Positions 10,252-21,945 of a stretch of DNA of 64,000 bases are shown piece by piece. Each line of letters starts with the position of its first letter. Position 1 is the stretch's first letter. Location of the stretch: assembly GCF_000499845.2 (NCBI RefSeq), contig NC_023756.2, positions 6,324,815-6,388,814 of the forward strand, given 5' to 3'. The notes beneath the pieces are model-generated. The model searched no databases. It worked only from the letters and a program-made list of their open reading frames with translations, and was not told the origin of the DNA. The position numbers and the translations under genes were made by a program. The stretch comes from Phaseolus vulgaris. Lineage: Eukaryota > Streptophyta > Magnoliopsida > Fabales > Fabaceae.

Positions 10252-11769
10252 CAAGGGCTACATCAAGCTCTACACCACCTTCGGTCAAGAGAAAAACTGC
10301 AAGACGATAAGGATCTGGTATCTGGTCATTGATGCCAAACCTCTTACAACATTCTCTTCGCACGACAGTCCATTAACCAGCTAATGGAAATCGTATCGAC
10401 CCCTCACCTAACAATGAAGTTCCCTTCACCAATGGGGGGTATTCTTATGGTTCATGTCGACCAGAAAGAGGCAAGAGAGTGCTACGCCGAAAGCCTCGGA
10501 TTGGAACCTTTGAGGAACGATGTCTCTCCCAAGAGAAAATCCTCTTGGAAGGACCGTGCATCCCGGGAAGCCCAACCGATGTTAGTAGAGCCAATTGTTG
10601 CGTTGGTAGATCTGGACCCACGGGCGACTGAAGACAGGCTGGAGGCTAGAGAAGAAATGAGGCGAGTACCTCTTCTGGACGAGGAATGCAATACCGCTGT
10701 TGGAACGGCCATGGCAGTAGTCGAGGTAATGCATGTTGCGCTAAAGAAGAATGTAGATCTATTTGCATGGACACCGTCTGAGATGCCAGGCGTAAGCCCG
10801 TACATCATTACTCACAGGCTGTCAGTGTTTAAGGAAGCACGATCGATCACCCAGAAGAAGAGGGATTACTGCGATGAGAAGCGCCTAGTAGCAAAAGTAG
10901 AAGTCGAGAAGCTTCTATCAGTCAGGTTCATATGTGAAGCCCCGTACACAACCTGGCTGGCCAACGTCGTCATGGTCACCAAGTCGAACGGTAACTGGAG
11001 GATGTGTGTCGACTACAGAAACCACAACAGCGCCTGTCCGAAAGACTCTTACCCTTTACCGAACATCGACCATCTGGTAGATGGGGCGGTCAACCACAAA
11101 ATCCTGAGCTTCCAGGATGCTTATTCTGTCTATAACCAGATAAGTGTGCATCCCAAGGAGAAAGAGAAGACGATCTTCATGACGACCGATGCCAATTATT
11201 ATTATGAGGTCATGCCGTTCAGCCTCAAGAACGCAGGGGCAACCTACTAACGCCTCATGGACAAAATCTTCCCAGGGCTGATTGACTGGTGTTTAGAGGT
11301 ATATGTCGATGACATCGTGGCGAAGTTCGACTCTTTCAACCAACATGTGGAAGACCTCGAGGAGGTGTTCAAATCCCTCAATGGGGCCAGTATGAAGGTC
11401 AACCCCGAGAAGTGCATATTCGAGGTTGAGGGAGGGAAGTTCTGGGGTTTCATGCTAACCCATAGGGGGATAGAGGCCAACCCCGACAAATGCCAAGCCA
11501 TTGTCGACATGAGAAGTGCGAAGAATATCAAGGAGGTGCAACAACTCCTAGGGCGCCTGACAGCCGTTTCCAAGTATGAACCTCGGCTGACCGAGAGAAC
11601 GAAACCAATGGTGCAGCTGTTTCGGAAAGCAACCAAGTTCAACTGGGATGATAGATGAGAAGAAATCTTCAAGCAAATGAAGGATTTTCTAACATCACCA
11701 TCGGTCATACAAAATTTGATACCCAATAAGCCCATCCTGGTGTATTTGGCGGTCTTAGAGGAGGCAATC
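10252..11769 (+). pseudogene. Element B protease end and reverse transcriptase
   Basis: After a degenerate protease C-terminus (10257-10383, GYIKLYTTFG), an open frame from 10384 runs through the pre-RT linker (VALVDLDPRATEDRLEAREE) into reverse transcriptase: NWRMCVDYRNHN (about 11000), MTTDANYYYEVMPFSLKNAGATY, stop TAA at 11248-11250, then in the same frame RLMDKIFPGL and the catalytic YVDD at about 11305. The connection region (KVNPEKC, KEVQQLLGRLTAVS) follows. A second stop (TGA) lies at 11656-11658, after which RNase H begins. RT copies the element RNA in the particle. The typical PFGLKNA is changed to PFSLKNA. It is cut at 11769 by element F. Confidence 0.88.
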
Positions 11770-12796
11770 TGATGTGATTCCAATAGCATAGAAGAGAATG
11801 ATTCTTGACATTCTTAGGAATCAACTTGAGTTGGACAATAGTTAGGCACTTTCTCTTAGAATTGGATCAATGTTCTAAGTCAAGAACTCACCAAAACTAG
11901 CACCAAATCCAAACTCATATGGAAGTTCCAATTATAGTCAAATTGAACCGATTAAAGTGGAAGAAAATGCAATTGCACCGAACATATTACTTAAGAAATG
12001 AATTGAACCGAACATATGAGCTAAAAAAGCAAAGGAACAAGATGAATGGACAAAAATATAAAACTTCCGAACCAAAAGACCATAAAAAACAACAAGAACA
12101 CCAACCAAAACTCAAGAACACAAGCTAAACAAGAACAATTGAAAGAGAAGAAAGGAAGGAGAAGAGAGTGCTCATGAAGATGGAGGAATGATGGATGATC
12201 ACGCCACTAGAAGTGTGGATGCTCCTAGATGAGTGTGCTGCCGCCACTTGAGGACACCATGGATCCTTCAAGATGAGACTAGAGAAGAAGGCTCAAAAGC
12301 TCTCCAATGCTCACTCCAAATTTGAGTATAGTTTCTTTAGATAAATTCCAATCTGAATTTTACAAAGAGAGCACCTCTATATATAGCCTAAGGTGCTGAA
12401 ATGTAAGCTACACAAATTCAAAAACTCCCTCCTAAAACAGGCTAGAACCGGCGCCAATTTCAAGGCATGAGGAAGGTGTGACCCCTTCCTTCACTTTGGC
12501 ACCTCCTATTCTACTCCTACACCTATCTACTAACGCACCCCCCCTCCTAAAGCTCCTAACTAAAGCCTAAAAGATGCTATAACAATAGAGGTTTCTAAAG
12601 TTTCCTTCTAACACCTTCAACTAAAGAAATAACAAAAAGAGAAAATAAATGTCCCTTAGCTCCTAAAGCTTTGAACATGCTTCTTGTAAGCCTTTGAGGT
12701 GGGCTTTGACCTCCATGGGCGTCCTCCATTTGTGCCTCTACCTCTTTTTGATCTTGTTGATTGGCCTCCATGTCCTCTTGAGCTTGATCTCCATCA
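11770..12796 (-). mobile_element. Element F 3' LTR
   Basis: On the plus strand it runs tgatgtgattccaatag...gatctccatca. It contains the last 67 codons plus stop of pol (12595-12796) and a TATA box with flanking inverted repeat (agcacct 12370-12376, aggtgct 12391-12397). Confidence 0.95.
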
Positions 12797-14076
12797 TACT
12801 CCCCGAGTTGGAGAGAATTCGACCACGAATTCTGGAGACCTACAGAAAAAGGAGTTAGATCGCTGACATTAAAAGTATGACTACCTAAGAATGTATCAGG
12901 CATATCTAACTCATAAGCATTGTCATTAATCCTCTTGAGGATTTGGAAAGGTCCATCCCCTCGAGGCATTAGTTTGGACTTCCTTTGAGTAGGAAAGCGA
13001 TCCTTCCTCAAATGAAGCCAAACCCAATCGCCCTCATCAAACAACAATGCTTTTCTCCTTTTATTGGCTAGTTCAACATACTTGCCATCCTTCTTCTCAA
13101 TTCTCTTCTTGATGTCTTTATGCAAAGTTTTTACAAAAGAAGCCTTTTCATCACCATCTTTGCACAAGACATCTCCAAGAAGGGGAATAGGAAGAAGATC
13201 AAGAGGTGTTAGGGGATTAAACCCATAGACCACCTCAAAAGGAGAATGTGAGGTGGTAGAATTTACTACACGATTATATGCAAACTCAACATGGGGTAGT
13301 AAATTCTCCCACACTTTAGGATTCCCCGAAATAAAACATCTCAATAGTTTTCCCAAAGTTCTATTCACCACCTCGGTTTGACCATCGGTTTGTGGGTGGC
13401 AAGTGGTAGAAAATAAAAGCTTAGTCCCAAGCTAGCCCCACAAGGTCTTCCAAAAGTGACTCAAGAACTTGGGATCTCTATCGGACACTATAGACCTAGG
13501 AATCCCATGTAGGCGAACCACTTCTTGGAAGAAGAGGTTTGCAATGTGGCATGCATCATCCACTTTGTGGCAAGGAATAAAGTGAGCCATCTTTGAAAAA
13601 CGATCCACTACCACAAAAATGGAGTCCTTTCCCTTTGATGTCTTGGGTAAGCCTAAGATGAAATCCATAGATATATCTACCCAAGGCATTGAAGGAATAG
13701 GAAGAGGAGTATATAAACCATGGGGATGCATTTTAGATTTAGCTTTGCGACACGCTATGCATTTATCACACAAACTATGAACATGTTTATGCATATGAGG
13801 CCAAAAGAAATGTTCATGCAACACATCCAAAGTTTTAGCAACCCCAAAGTGACCCATTAAGCCCCCCTCATGAGCTTCTCTAACAAGAGATAATCTAATA
13901 GAGCATTGAGGGACACAAAGACGTTTTCCTTTAAAAAGAAAGCCATCTTGTATAAAAAAATCTTTGTGTCCTCCCTTAAGACACTCTTGATAGATGAGAG
14001 AAAAATCAAGGTCATCTTTATAAAGTTCCTTAATGTGATCAAAACCAAGATATTGAGAGGTTAAAAGATTAAGCAA
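12595..14076 (-). pseudogene. Element F integrase
   Basis: The integrase inserts element DNA into the genome. The frame starts after RNase H ([13 protein letters not shown]) and shows the HHCC zinc domain ([13 protein letters not shown], then [12 protein letters not shown]). The catalytic core follows: D in [14 protein letters not shown] in [12 protein letters not shown], and E in CHPQTDGQTEVVNRTLG. An in-frame TAG at 13432-13434 interrupts it; the frame is otherwise unchanged across it. The C-terminal domain (RKDRFPTQRKSKLMPRGDGPF) leads into SDLTPFSVGLQNSWSNSLQL and then into the 3' LTR, ending at 12595. The LTR part has no known domain that I recognise. Confidence 0.9.
12797..12812 (-). 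other. Element F polypurine tract overlapping pol
   Basis: Minus strand, immediately before the 3' LTR: a short purine run GGGGAGTA, with GGAGAG just upstream. It also encodes GEY of pol, so priming signal and protein sequence overlap. Confidence 0.55.
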
Positions 14077-15161
14077 AGTGTATCTTCTAGAAGAGCATCC
14101 GCCACAATATTTACTTTGCCTTGCTTGTGTTTGATCACATAAGGAAATTGCTCAATGAATTCCACCCCCTTAGCATGCCTCTTGTTAAGTTTGTTTTGGC
14201 TTTTCAAATATTTAAGAGATTCATGATCACTATGTATCACAAACTCTTTGGGAAAAAGATAGTGTTGCCAAGTAAACAAAGCCCTAACAAGTGCATATAA
14301 TTCCTTATCATAGGTGGAATAATTGAAATGACTTCCCTTCAATTTCTCACTAAAATAGGATATGGGGTGGCCCTCTTGAAGGAGGACTGCCCCAATACCT
14401 ATGCTTGAAGCATCACACTCAATCTCAAATGTCTTAGTGAAATTAGGAAGGGTCAAGATGGGAGCATTAGTCAATTTTTCTTTCAAAGTATCAAAAGCAT
14501 TTTGTTGTGCTTCTCCCCAATGAAAGACCACATCCTTTTTCACTATGTCATTGAGTGGTGCGGCAATGGTACCAAAGTTTGGGACAAATCTTCTATAGAA
14601 AGAAACAAGTCCATGAAAACTTCGGACCTCATTCAAAGATTTCGGTGTAGGCCAATTTTGAATGGCCATCACCTTTGTTTTGTCCACATGGACCCCTTTG
14701 CAACTCACAACAAACCCTAGGAATTCTATATGATCAAGAGCAAACATACATTTAGCAAGGTTAGCATACAAATGTTCCTTCCTAAGGGTTTCTAAAACTT
14801 GCCTAACATGCAACCTATGGTCATTCAAAGATAAGCTATAAATGAGAATGTCATCAAAGTAAACAACAACAAACTTACCAATGAAAGGTCTAAGAACATG
14901 ATGCATGAGGTGCATGAAGGTACTTGGTGCATTAGTTAAACCAAAAGGCATAACTAACCACTCATATAAACCAAAGTTGGTCTTAAAAGCCGTCTTCCAT
15001 TCATCACCCGGTTTGATACGGATTTGATTGTAGCCGCTTTTAAGATCAATCTTTGAAAAGATTTTAGAACCATGTAATTCATCCAACAAATCATCTAGTC
15101 TAGGTATGGGATGCCTATACTTAATTGTTATGTTATTGATGGCCCTACAATCCGAACACAT
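14061..15161 (-). pseudogene. Element F reverse transcriptase and RNase H
   Basis: In-frame RT motifs occur in order: [58 protein letters not shown] and catalytic [11 protein letters not shown], then the thumb and connection ([22 protein letters not shown]). RNase H follows with [30 protein letters not shown] and [11 protein letters not shown]. The frame then slips: the usual ADALSRR reads ADALLED, one base missing near 14090, giving a stop at 14061. The upstream border is also a frameshift (see the gag-protease entry). Apart from these it looks complete. Confidence 0.92.
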
Positions 15162-17244
15162 TCGCCATGTGCCATCCTTTTTTTGGCACTAAGATGATAG
15201 GCATAGCACAAGGACTCATGCTATCTTGCACCCACCATTTTTCAATCAAAGCCTCAACTTGTTGGCGAATTTCCTTAGTTTCACTTGGATTGGTCCTATA
15301 TGCTGGACGGTTTGGTAAAGAAGAGCCCGGAATCAAATCAATTTGGTGCTTAATCCCTTTCAAAGGTGGAAGTCCATTTGGAGGATCTTGAAACACATCT
15401 TGGAACTCTTCTACCAAATTTTCCAAACTATGAGGACTATCAACAAGTGATTCTACTCTAAGAGTTCTAGGGATGGCTAAAAAGAGAGGATGATGAGCCA
15501 CTATTTCCCTTTCAATGTCACGCCTAGACACAAAGAGTGTAGGCTTAGAACTCTTATCTTTTTTATCGTTTTTATCTTTTTCACTCTCCCTCTTTTTCTT
15601 CATGATAACTTGGTCCTCATGGACTTCTCTTGGAGAGAGAGATTTTAAAGTAACCTTGTGACCATGGAATTCAAAAGATAGTTTGTTGGTAAAGCCATCA
15701 TGTAAAACTTTTCTATCAAATTGCCAAGGCCTTCCCAAAAGAACATGAGTGGCTTCCATGGACACAACATCACGTAATACCTCATCTTTATATTTTCCAA
15801 TGGAGAAATGGATGAGGACTTGTTTATTGACAACTATTTCTCCTACCTCACTAAGCCATTGTAATTTGTAGGGCTTTGTATGAGAGATAGTAGGCAATCC
15901 AAGCTTATCTACTACTCTTGTACTAGCCACATTTGCACAACTACCCCCATCCACTATCAAAGAACAAATGTTGTTTTGAATAAGACATCTTGTATGGAAA
16001 ATATTTTCCCTTTGACTTTCATCAAAAGGTTGTGAAATTTGTCCAAGAAGTCTTCTCACAACTAACAAGTCCCCTTCAAGTGGACATTCGCTCTCTTCCT
16101 CACTAGATGCATGAGAATGCAGTGAATGCTTAGGAGAATCCGAATCATGCTCACTAACTACATTGCCCTCATGCATGTACATACTTCGTTTTGAAGGACA
16201 ATTTGCAGCAATATGACCATAACCCATACATTTAAAGCATTTAGTATTAGACGTTCTAGTGGGAGATTTAGGCCTAGAAGTAGATGGCTTAGTTTCCTTG
16301 GGTTTGAAAGAAGAATCTTTGGAAGGATGTTTAGAAAAAGAATTTTTGTTTCTCCAAGACTTGGAGTAGTATCCATCATTGGAAGCATATTTGAAAGAGT
16401 TTTTCTTAGCAAGTTGGGCTTCCACCTTCATTGCAAGATGAACTAAAGAGCCCAATGATGAATACTCTTGTAACTCAACAATGTCTTGAATATCCTTCCT
16501 AAGACCACTCACAAACCTAGCAATCATAGCTTCATCACTTTCTTCTAATTCAATTTTAAGCACAAGCGTCTCAAGCTCCTTATAATATTCATCCACATTT
16601 AGCGTGCCTTGTTGAAACCTTTGGAGTCTCAACATGAGGTCTTTCCTAAAATGTGGGGGCACAAACCTAGCGCGCATATGATCCTTTAAAGAGTTCCAAG
16701 AGTCCACGGAAGGACCCTTGTGATAGATAATGTCTTTTACAATTCCATGCCACCATTTCATGGCATAATCACTAAACTCTAGGGTGGCTAGCTTAAGCTT
16801 ATGCTCATCTTGGATCTCATGGATCTCAAATATTTGTTCACACTTAGCCTCCCAATCTAAATATACATTAGGATCACTAGAGCCATTAAAACAAGGAAGC
16901 TTGACCGAAGGAAGCCTAGACTTTGCATCATGATAGAAGCCATTGCCGTAGTGAGGTCTTTCTCCTTGTTGATGATGTCTTTGTCCATGGACTTGAGGTA
17001 GAGTTCTCCTTCTCCTATGCTCATCTTCACGGCCAAAATCATTTGAAGATGCTCTTGTGGAGAGTCTATGTGAATGATGCTCATCATGGATTGAAGGAGA
17101 TGGTCTAGTTTGTTGCACCTCCATCTTTTGCAATTTCTCCTCCAAGCGTCTAATGGTTCTTTGAGCTTCATGTAATTCTCCAAGGATGGAAGCTTTGGAA
17201 GGAGAATTCTGCTTGTATGACGCATCACTTGAAAATCCAGCCAT
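15145..17244 (-). pseudogene. Element F gag-protease polyprotein
   Basis: The 699-residue open frame starts at MAGFSSDAS (17244). A coiled coil (ELHEAQRTIRRLEEKLQKME, residues 21-41) precedes an Arg/His-rich stretch, the gag core (LPCFNGSSDPNVYLDWE, WWHGIV, RARFVPPHFRKDLMLRLQRF) and a zinc knuckle CFKCMGYGHIAANC (about residue 340). The protease active site is LIVDGGSCANVAS, a DGG variant. LLGRPWQFDR and the RT start (ILVPKK) follow. One extra base in an A/T run at about 15178-15184 shifts the frame before the RT core, compared with the same site in element E (47920). Gag and pol were therefore probably one long ORF. Confidence 0.9.
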
Positions 17245-18480
17245 TTTGAGTTAAAAACAGCAAACACACAAAACAGCAAACAAGTTAAGAATTAAAATGA
17301 GCAAAAACAGTGAGTGTTTTAATCAAAAAAATGCCAAAGTGAAATGAGGCAGAAAAAGAGGTCACTCTCAAAGAAATAATGTTCTTGCACCAATCTTATC
17401 TTGAGGCCTTGGAATCCTCAAATGAAAGATGTCAAAGAAAGCACACCAATCTCAAAGGCAACCACCACAAAACCAAAGAAACAATAAAGACAAACAAGAA
17501 AAGGTATAAGCAAAGAAAGGTAATTGCAAAAGGAAAACTATATGTAAGACAAACTCAAAGAGTAAAGAATGAAAGACAATCAAGAAAAAAAAGAACTCAA
17601 TGAGAAAGTAGGCACACAAAAGAATACTTAAGGAAAAGCACTAGAGTAGATGAAGAAAACAAAAAAAATTTAGCTACTGGAATTTTTTTTTTTTAAAGCA
17701 ACTGTGCTTGATATTCACCGATTTAACTGGAATGATTTAGAGCGAACTGGATTATGAAATTTAAACCAGAGAAACTTCAAGATGTTAAATCAATAATGGC
17801 ACTGGAATCAATTAAAAACAGCAAGCCAATTAATTGAGATAAAGTTTTTAAAATCGCTGCCAGATTACCGTATTCTTTTCGGCAGAATTGTACACTTTTT
17901 TTATTTTATTTATCATTTTTTGTGTACTTTGAATTTTTGAATGATTCTTTTTTCTAATATTTTCTAACACTTTGATTATCACAAATCCAGAATTTCAGAA
18001 TTTTCCAGTGAGTAAATCAATTGTAATAAGGAAAAACAGTAAGCACTTTGTTTTTTTTTCAGAAACAGAGGAATCCTAATAGGAATGAAAACAGAATGTT
18101 GAACTAGCAAAGACATAATGGAAATTGTGTAAAAGGAACTTGTATAGGTCTAGAATACAAGCATGAACTCAAACTAAAATAGAAAATGCACAAAGGATCA
18201 ATATATCAAACTCAGAAAATTATATGACACTAAAACAAGAAACAATCAAAAGCAAGAAAAGTACTACTAGAAGTGATGACAATTATGGAAAAAACAAGAC
18301 TAAGACAAAACTTGTATGGATTCAAAAAGGAAAATACTCAAACATATGATAGGCAAAAGAAATAAAACAGCAAGCAATACTCAAAAGAAGCCTAAAACAG
18401 AAACTTAATATTGCAAGAAATTAAAAGAGCTCTTGAAATAAAGTGCTACACAACTCAACAATTAAACAAGATTACACCTA
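17245..18480 (-). other. Element F leader
   Basis: Long A-rich (plus strand) non-coding leader between PBS and gag. It matches the leader of element E at 49970-51180 through most of its length and the shorter leader of A in part. No ORF of note. Confidence 0.75.
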
Positions 18481-18494
18481 AACTCTTGATACCA
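18481..18494 (-). other. Element F primer binding site
   Basis: The minus strand reads TGGTATCAAGAGTT, two bases after the 5' LTR. TGGTATCA is the plant initiator-Met tRNA complement. Confidence 0.85.
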
Positions 18495-18496
18495 CA

Positions 18497-19524
18497 TGAT
18501 GTGATTCCAATAGCATAGAAGAGAATGATTCTTGACATTCTTAGGAATCAACTTGAGTTGGACAATAGTTAGGCACTTTCTCTTAGAATTGGATCAATGT
18601 TCTAAGTCAAGAACTCACCAAAACTAGCACCAAATCCAAACTCATATGGAAGTTCCAATTATAGTCAAATTGAACCGATTAAAGTGGAAGAAAATGCAAT
18701 TGCACCGAACATATTACTTAAGAAATGAATTGAACCGAACATATGAGCTAGAAAAGCAAAGGAACAAGATGAATGGACAGAAATATAAAACTGCCGAACC
18801 AAAAGACCATAAAAAACAACAAGAACACCAACCAAAACTCAAGAACACAAGCTAAACAAGAACAATTGAAAGAGAAGAAAGGAAGGAGAAGAGAGTGCTC
18901 ATGAAGATGGAGGAATGATGGATGATCACGCCACTAGAAGTGTGGATGCTCCTAGATGAGTGTGCTGCCGCCACTTGAGGACACCATGGATCCTTCAAGA
19001 TGAAACTAGAGAAGAAGGCTCAAAAGCTCTCCAATGCTCACTCCAAATTTGAGTATAGTTTCTTTAGATAAATTCCAATCTGAATTTTACAAAGAGAGCA
19101 CCTCTATATATAGCCTAAGGTGCTGAAATGTAAGTTACACAAATTCAAAAACTCCCTCCTAAAACAAGCTAGAACCGGCGCCAATTTCAAGGCATGAGGA
19201 AGGTGTGACCCCTTCCTTCACTTTGGCACCTCCTATTCTACTCCTACACCTATCTACTAACGCACCCCCCCTCCTAAAGCTCCTAACTAAAGCCTAAAAG
19301 ATGCTATAACAATAGAGGTTTCTAAAGTTTCCCTCTAAGCACCTTCAACTAAAGAAATAACAAAAAGAGAAAATAAATGTCCCTTAGCTCCTAAAGCTTT
19401 GAACATGCTTCTTGTAAGCCTTTGAGGTGGGTTTTGACCTCCATGGGCGTCCTCCATTTGTGCCTCTACCTCTTCTTGATCTTGTTGATTGGCCTCCATG
19501 TCCTCTTGAGCTTGATCTCCATCA
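18497..19524 (-). mobile_element. Element F 5' LTR
   Basis: Nearly identical to 11770-12796; the visible differences are scattered single substitutions and one or two single-base indels. TATA box with inverted repeat at 19097-19124. Confidence 0.95.
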
Positions 19525-19640
19525 CAATCAGTGTTGCGTTAGTATAGGAGGTTGAAAACGAGGAACGACCGATATACTTCGTCAGTTAGATGCTGCATGC
19601 GACTGAGACGAGGTATCAGATGATCGAAAAGGTGGCGCAA
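19525..19640 (+). pseudogene. Element B RNase H fragment
   Basis: After the caatc duplication the reading resumes as RNase H, with remnants of an ERPIYFVS block and then ETRYQMIEKVAQA. Element G has the matching SRTLHSVETRYQMIEKVALA at about 54430. The homology ends near 19640. Confidence 0.75.
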
Positions 19641-20311
19641 GCTTCCTATGAATAATGCAATTAACAGAACTTTCCTTCATGTCAAATTTAACAAGATTGC
19701 GAATAATCGTTAAGAAATAACCAACAAAGTAACATTTTACCTTGTATAAACAAACTTTGTAAGAATGTGTTTGAACAGAAATTTGTGGTTGAAGCTGAAC
19801 CAAATATAGATATAAGTTGTTCCTCCACAGAGAAGACAAATGAAGGCTGGATTAAAAAAGAAGAAAAGGAAACTAGAAAAAAAGTAAGAGTCTCTTATAA
19901 CATCCCCTGCAAGCAGAGTTGAGAAAGAATTCTTAAATGGGGATTGCAATACTTTGAACTCTTCTTTTTCAATTATATAATGTTAATTCTTCTTCACAAA
20001 AATCTCAAAAAGAACACTTTATAATGTTGTTGCCTAGCTTGGGCAATAAACAACACAAAGTGAACAAGCATATTTTTGCAAAAGGCCCCACTTATTCCTT
20101 CCAATCTCTTATAAAAATAAAACGACCGTATTTCTTTTTTGTTTTCTTTTGTTGCAATTTTCTTTTTCTTTTTTATAAAAGCTTTTATGTTAGGCATCAC
20201 TATGCAACTTGATATCTCGACTTGGTAGACACCTCAAGTAACAACAATCATATGCCATCACATGAAAAAAGTATTATTAAAAAAATAAAAATATAGAAAG
20301 AACATACAAAT
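19641..20311. other. AT-rich DNA without a recognisable gene
   Basis: Only short frames on either strand, all low-complexity (F, K and L rich). I see nothing attributable to a family. Confidence 0.5.
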
Positions 20312-20985
20312 AAAAAGTATATGGGGAGACTAGACCAAAACCCATATGTTAACAAAACTGATACATAGGTACATTATACATATTCATAAAGAATTCTAAG
20401 AACATACTAGATGGAAGTCTATTATACCCATGAAATTATTCTCTATGAATAAATCTTAAATTAGCCAACTTATCAGTACACACATTCTCTTCAAGAAAAA
20501 TAATGTGGGGTTCTGAAGGATAAAGGCATAACCATCCACTCATCTCACAGCTTGGAGGATTCTGGAAGACAAAATAACATCTAAAGAAAATCTGGTAAGG
20601 AGTGGGATAGGATTGACCACAAATATCTACAACCTGTGTGGGGAGGAGGAGGAAATTACGTCTCACCTCTTTTCTATGTGTAGAGTAGTGCCTGGCTTGT
20701 GTGGGCTAAGTGCTATGAGTGGGTAGTGATGGTTTCAATGGGTCATAGGGAGCCAAAAAGTCATTTCTTAAGCTTTAGGATGAGTAGGGTCACAAAAAGT
20801 GTAAATGAGGTATGGGGGGGTGTGAGGATAGCAGTGGGAGGGGGAATTGTGGAAACAGAGGAACAAGAAGGTTTTCAGAAGAGTCAGGATTGATCCCATC
20901 GAAATTTTTGCTTTGTCACAGTTGAAGGCCTGGTCATGGGTAGTGTCCAAATCGGGAGGTGTTTGCTTTTCTTTCTGTGATTAGT
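20312..20985 (+). repeat. LINE-like dispersed repeat, copy 1
   Basis: It matches 41885-42557 over its whole length. On the plus strand, at about 20575-20760, it encodes a degraded zinc-binding reverse transcriptase domain of the plant LINE type: ENLVRSGIGL, then a Cys in NLCGEEEE, then TSHLFSMCRVV (compare EEETMSHLYSTCRVV in copy 2). The N-terminal endonuclease and RT are absent, consistent with 5' truncation. It has stops and is not functional. Confidence 0.65.
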
Positions 20986-21079
20986 GTCTTGAGAGGAGAA
21001 TTAATTTTCCTAGGAACTCTTTTTCTTTAGAGTAGATGTTTGTTCTTTGAGCGGAAGGCATGTCTTATGTATACGGGTT

Positions 21080-21084
21080 GAGGT
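21080..21084 (+). repeat. Target-site duplication of element C (left copy)
   Basis: gaggt here recurs at 34575-34579, immediately outside the 3' LTR. Confidence 0.9.
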
Positions 21085-21884
21085 TGTTGATCAAGAGTGA
21101 TCAAATGTTTTGAAGAATTCAAATTGTGCTTTGAAGAATCCAAATCCTACGTGTTTGATGCAAGACTGAGTTGCTGCTGTGTTTTGGGAGGGATCAGGGT
21201 AGTTTTATTTGTAATCTACTCCTTTGTTGAATCTAAAGCTAATGTGTTTTAAATCCTTTTTGAAATAAAGTGTTTTTCCAACTAAGTGAAAAACAACCTG
21301 TTGTTTTGTCGAATCAACCGGTTGTTTTACTCTTAGGAGTTTTTGAAAAGGTTGAAAATTGATTAAGTTTGGTTGATTTAACTGCCAAACCAAACAATCG
21401 GTTGTTTCATGGTTTCAACCGATTGTTTCTTTGAAAATCCTGACATAATTATGTTTTGGTGGTTAAATGTGCTTTAAATGATTTCCAACGGAATACGCTC
21501 CTTCATTAAATGCTTTGACCAAGCTTTGGAAAATATAAATAGTTTGTTTATGTTTTCAAACATGTAAGAAAAATACATTTGAGTTTTTCAATTGTGAAAG
21601 AGTTTATTCAAGATTTGAACATTCACATCAAAGCTTTGGGTTTTCTAAGAGAGTGGAATAAGATTGCATTTGTATTGATTTCAGATTGTTCTATAAACAA
21701 GTGTAATCTCTTCTCAACCTTCTATATTTCTAGTGTTGTGTTGCCAAGGAGTGTTGTGTGCTCTTGAGGTGGTCAAGATCAATACTCTTGGTGTGTGATT
21801 TGCCAAAGTGAGTGTGTTTCTTGAAGGGTTCTAGGTCCCTTAAACAATTCACCCCCCTCTCGTTTAAGGCCATATATTCTAACA
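21085..21884 (+). mobile_element. Element C 5' LTR, internally deleted
   Basis: tgttgatcaagagtg...catatattctaaca. Relative to 33460-34574 the stretch between about 34197 and 34525 is missing, joining at 'gggttctaggtcccttaaacaattc' near 21826-21850. It contains two copies of the paired near-palindrome (21289-21328, 21391-21429). Confidence 0.9.
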
Positions 21885-21885
21885 A

Positions 21886-21899
21886 TTGGCATTAAGAGC
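21886..21899 (+). other. Element C primer binding site
   Basis: ttggcattaagagc directly follows the LTR. It is a variant of the Copia TGGTATCAGAGC Met-tRNA complement; element D has TGGCATCAAGAGC. Confidence 0.75.
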
Positions 21900-21945
21900 T
21901 TGGTACTTGAAAAATATTCAAGTTTGATCCTAAAATCTTTTTTCT

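Larger units (their letters stand above)
11770..19524 (-). mobile_element. Element F: nearly full-length Gypsy element, minus strand
   Basis: Two LTRs of 1027 and 1028 bp, flanked by caatc at 11765-11769 and 19525-19529, enclose PBS, leader, gag, protease, RT, RNase H and integrase in Gypsy order. The family resembles CRM-type elements in its tgatg LTR start, initiator-Met-type PBS and pol running into the 3' LTR; no chromodomain motif was checked, so that placement is tentative. By eye the LTRs differ at roughly ten positions, so the insertion is young. Two frameshifts and one stop codon disable the present copy. Confidence 0.95.
4219..19640 (+). mobile_element. Element B: Tat-type Gypsy fragment split by elements A and F
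   Basis: Three plus-strand pieces (4219-5395, 10252-11769, 19525-19640) form one collinear gag-protease-RT-RNase H series when A and F are removed. At both breaks the reading continues across the insertion: 'GERVGTK' is followed by 'GYIKLYTTFG', and the segment ending at 11769 continues as an RNase H block at 19525. No LTR is present. The left edge meets the repeat at 4218 and the right edge fades into AT-rich DNA at about 19640. B is therefore older than A and F and already truncated. It belongs to the same family as element G. Confidence 0.85.

Noticed and set aside
11919..12128. Lys/Asn-rich 69-residue frames in both F LTRs (also 18646-18855)
   Set aside because: They lie in non-coding LTR sequence, opposite in strand to the element, with low-complexity composition.
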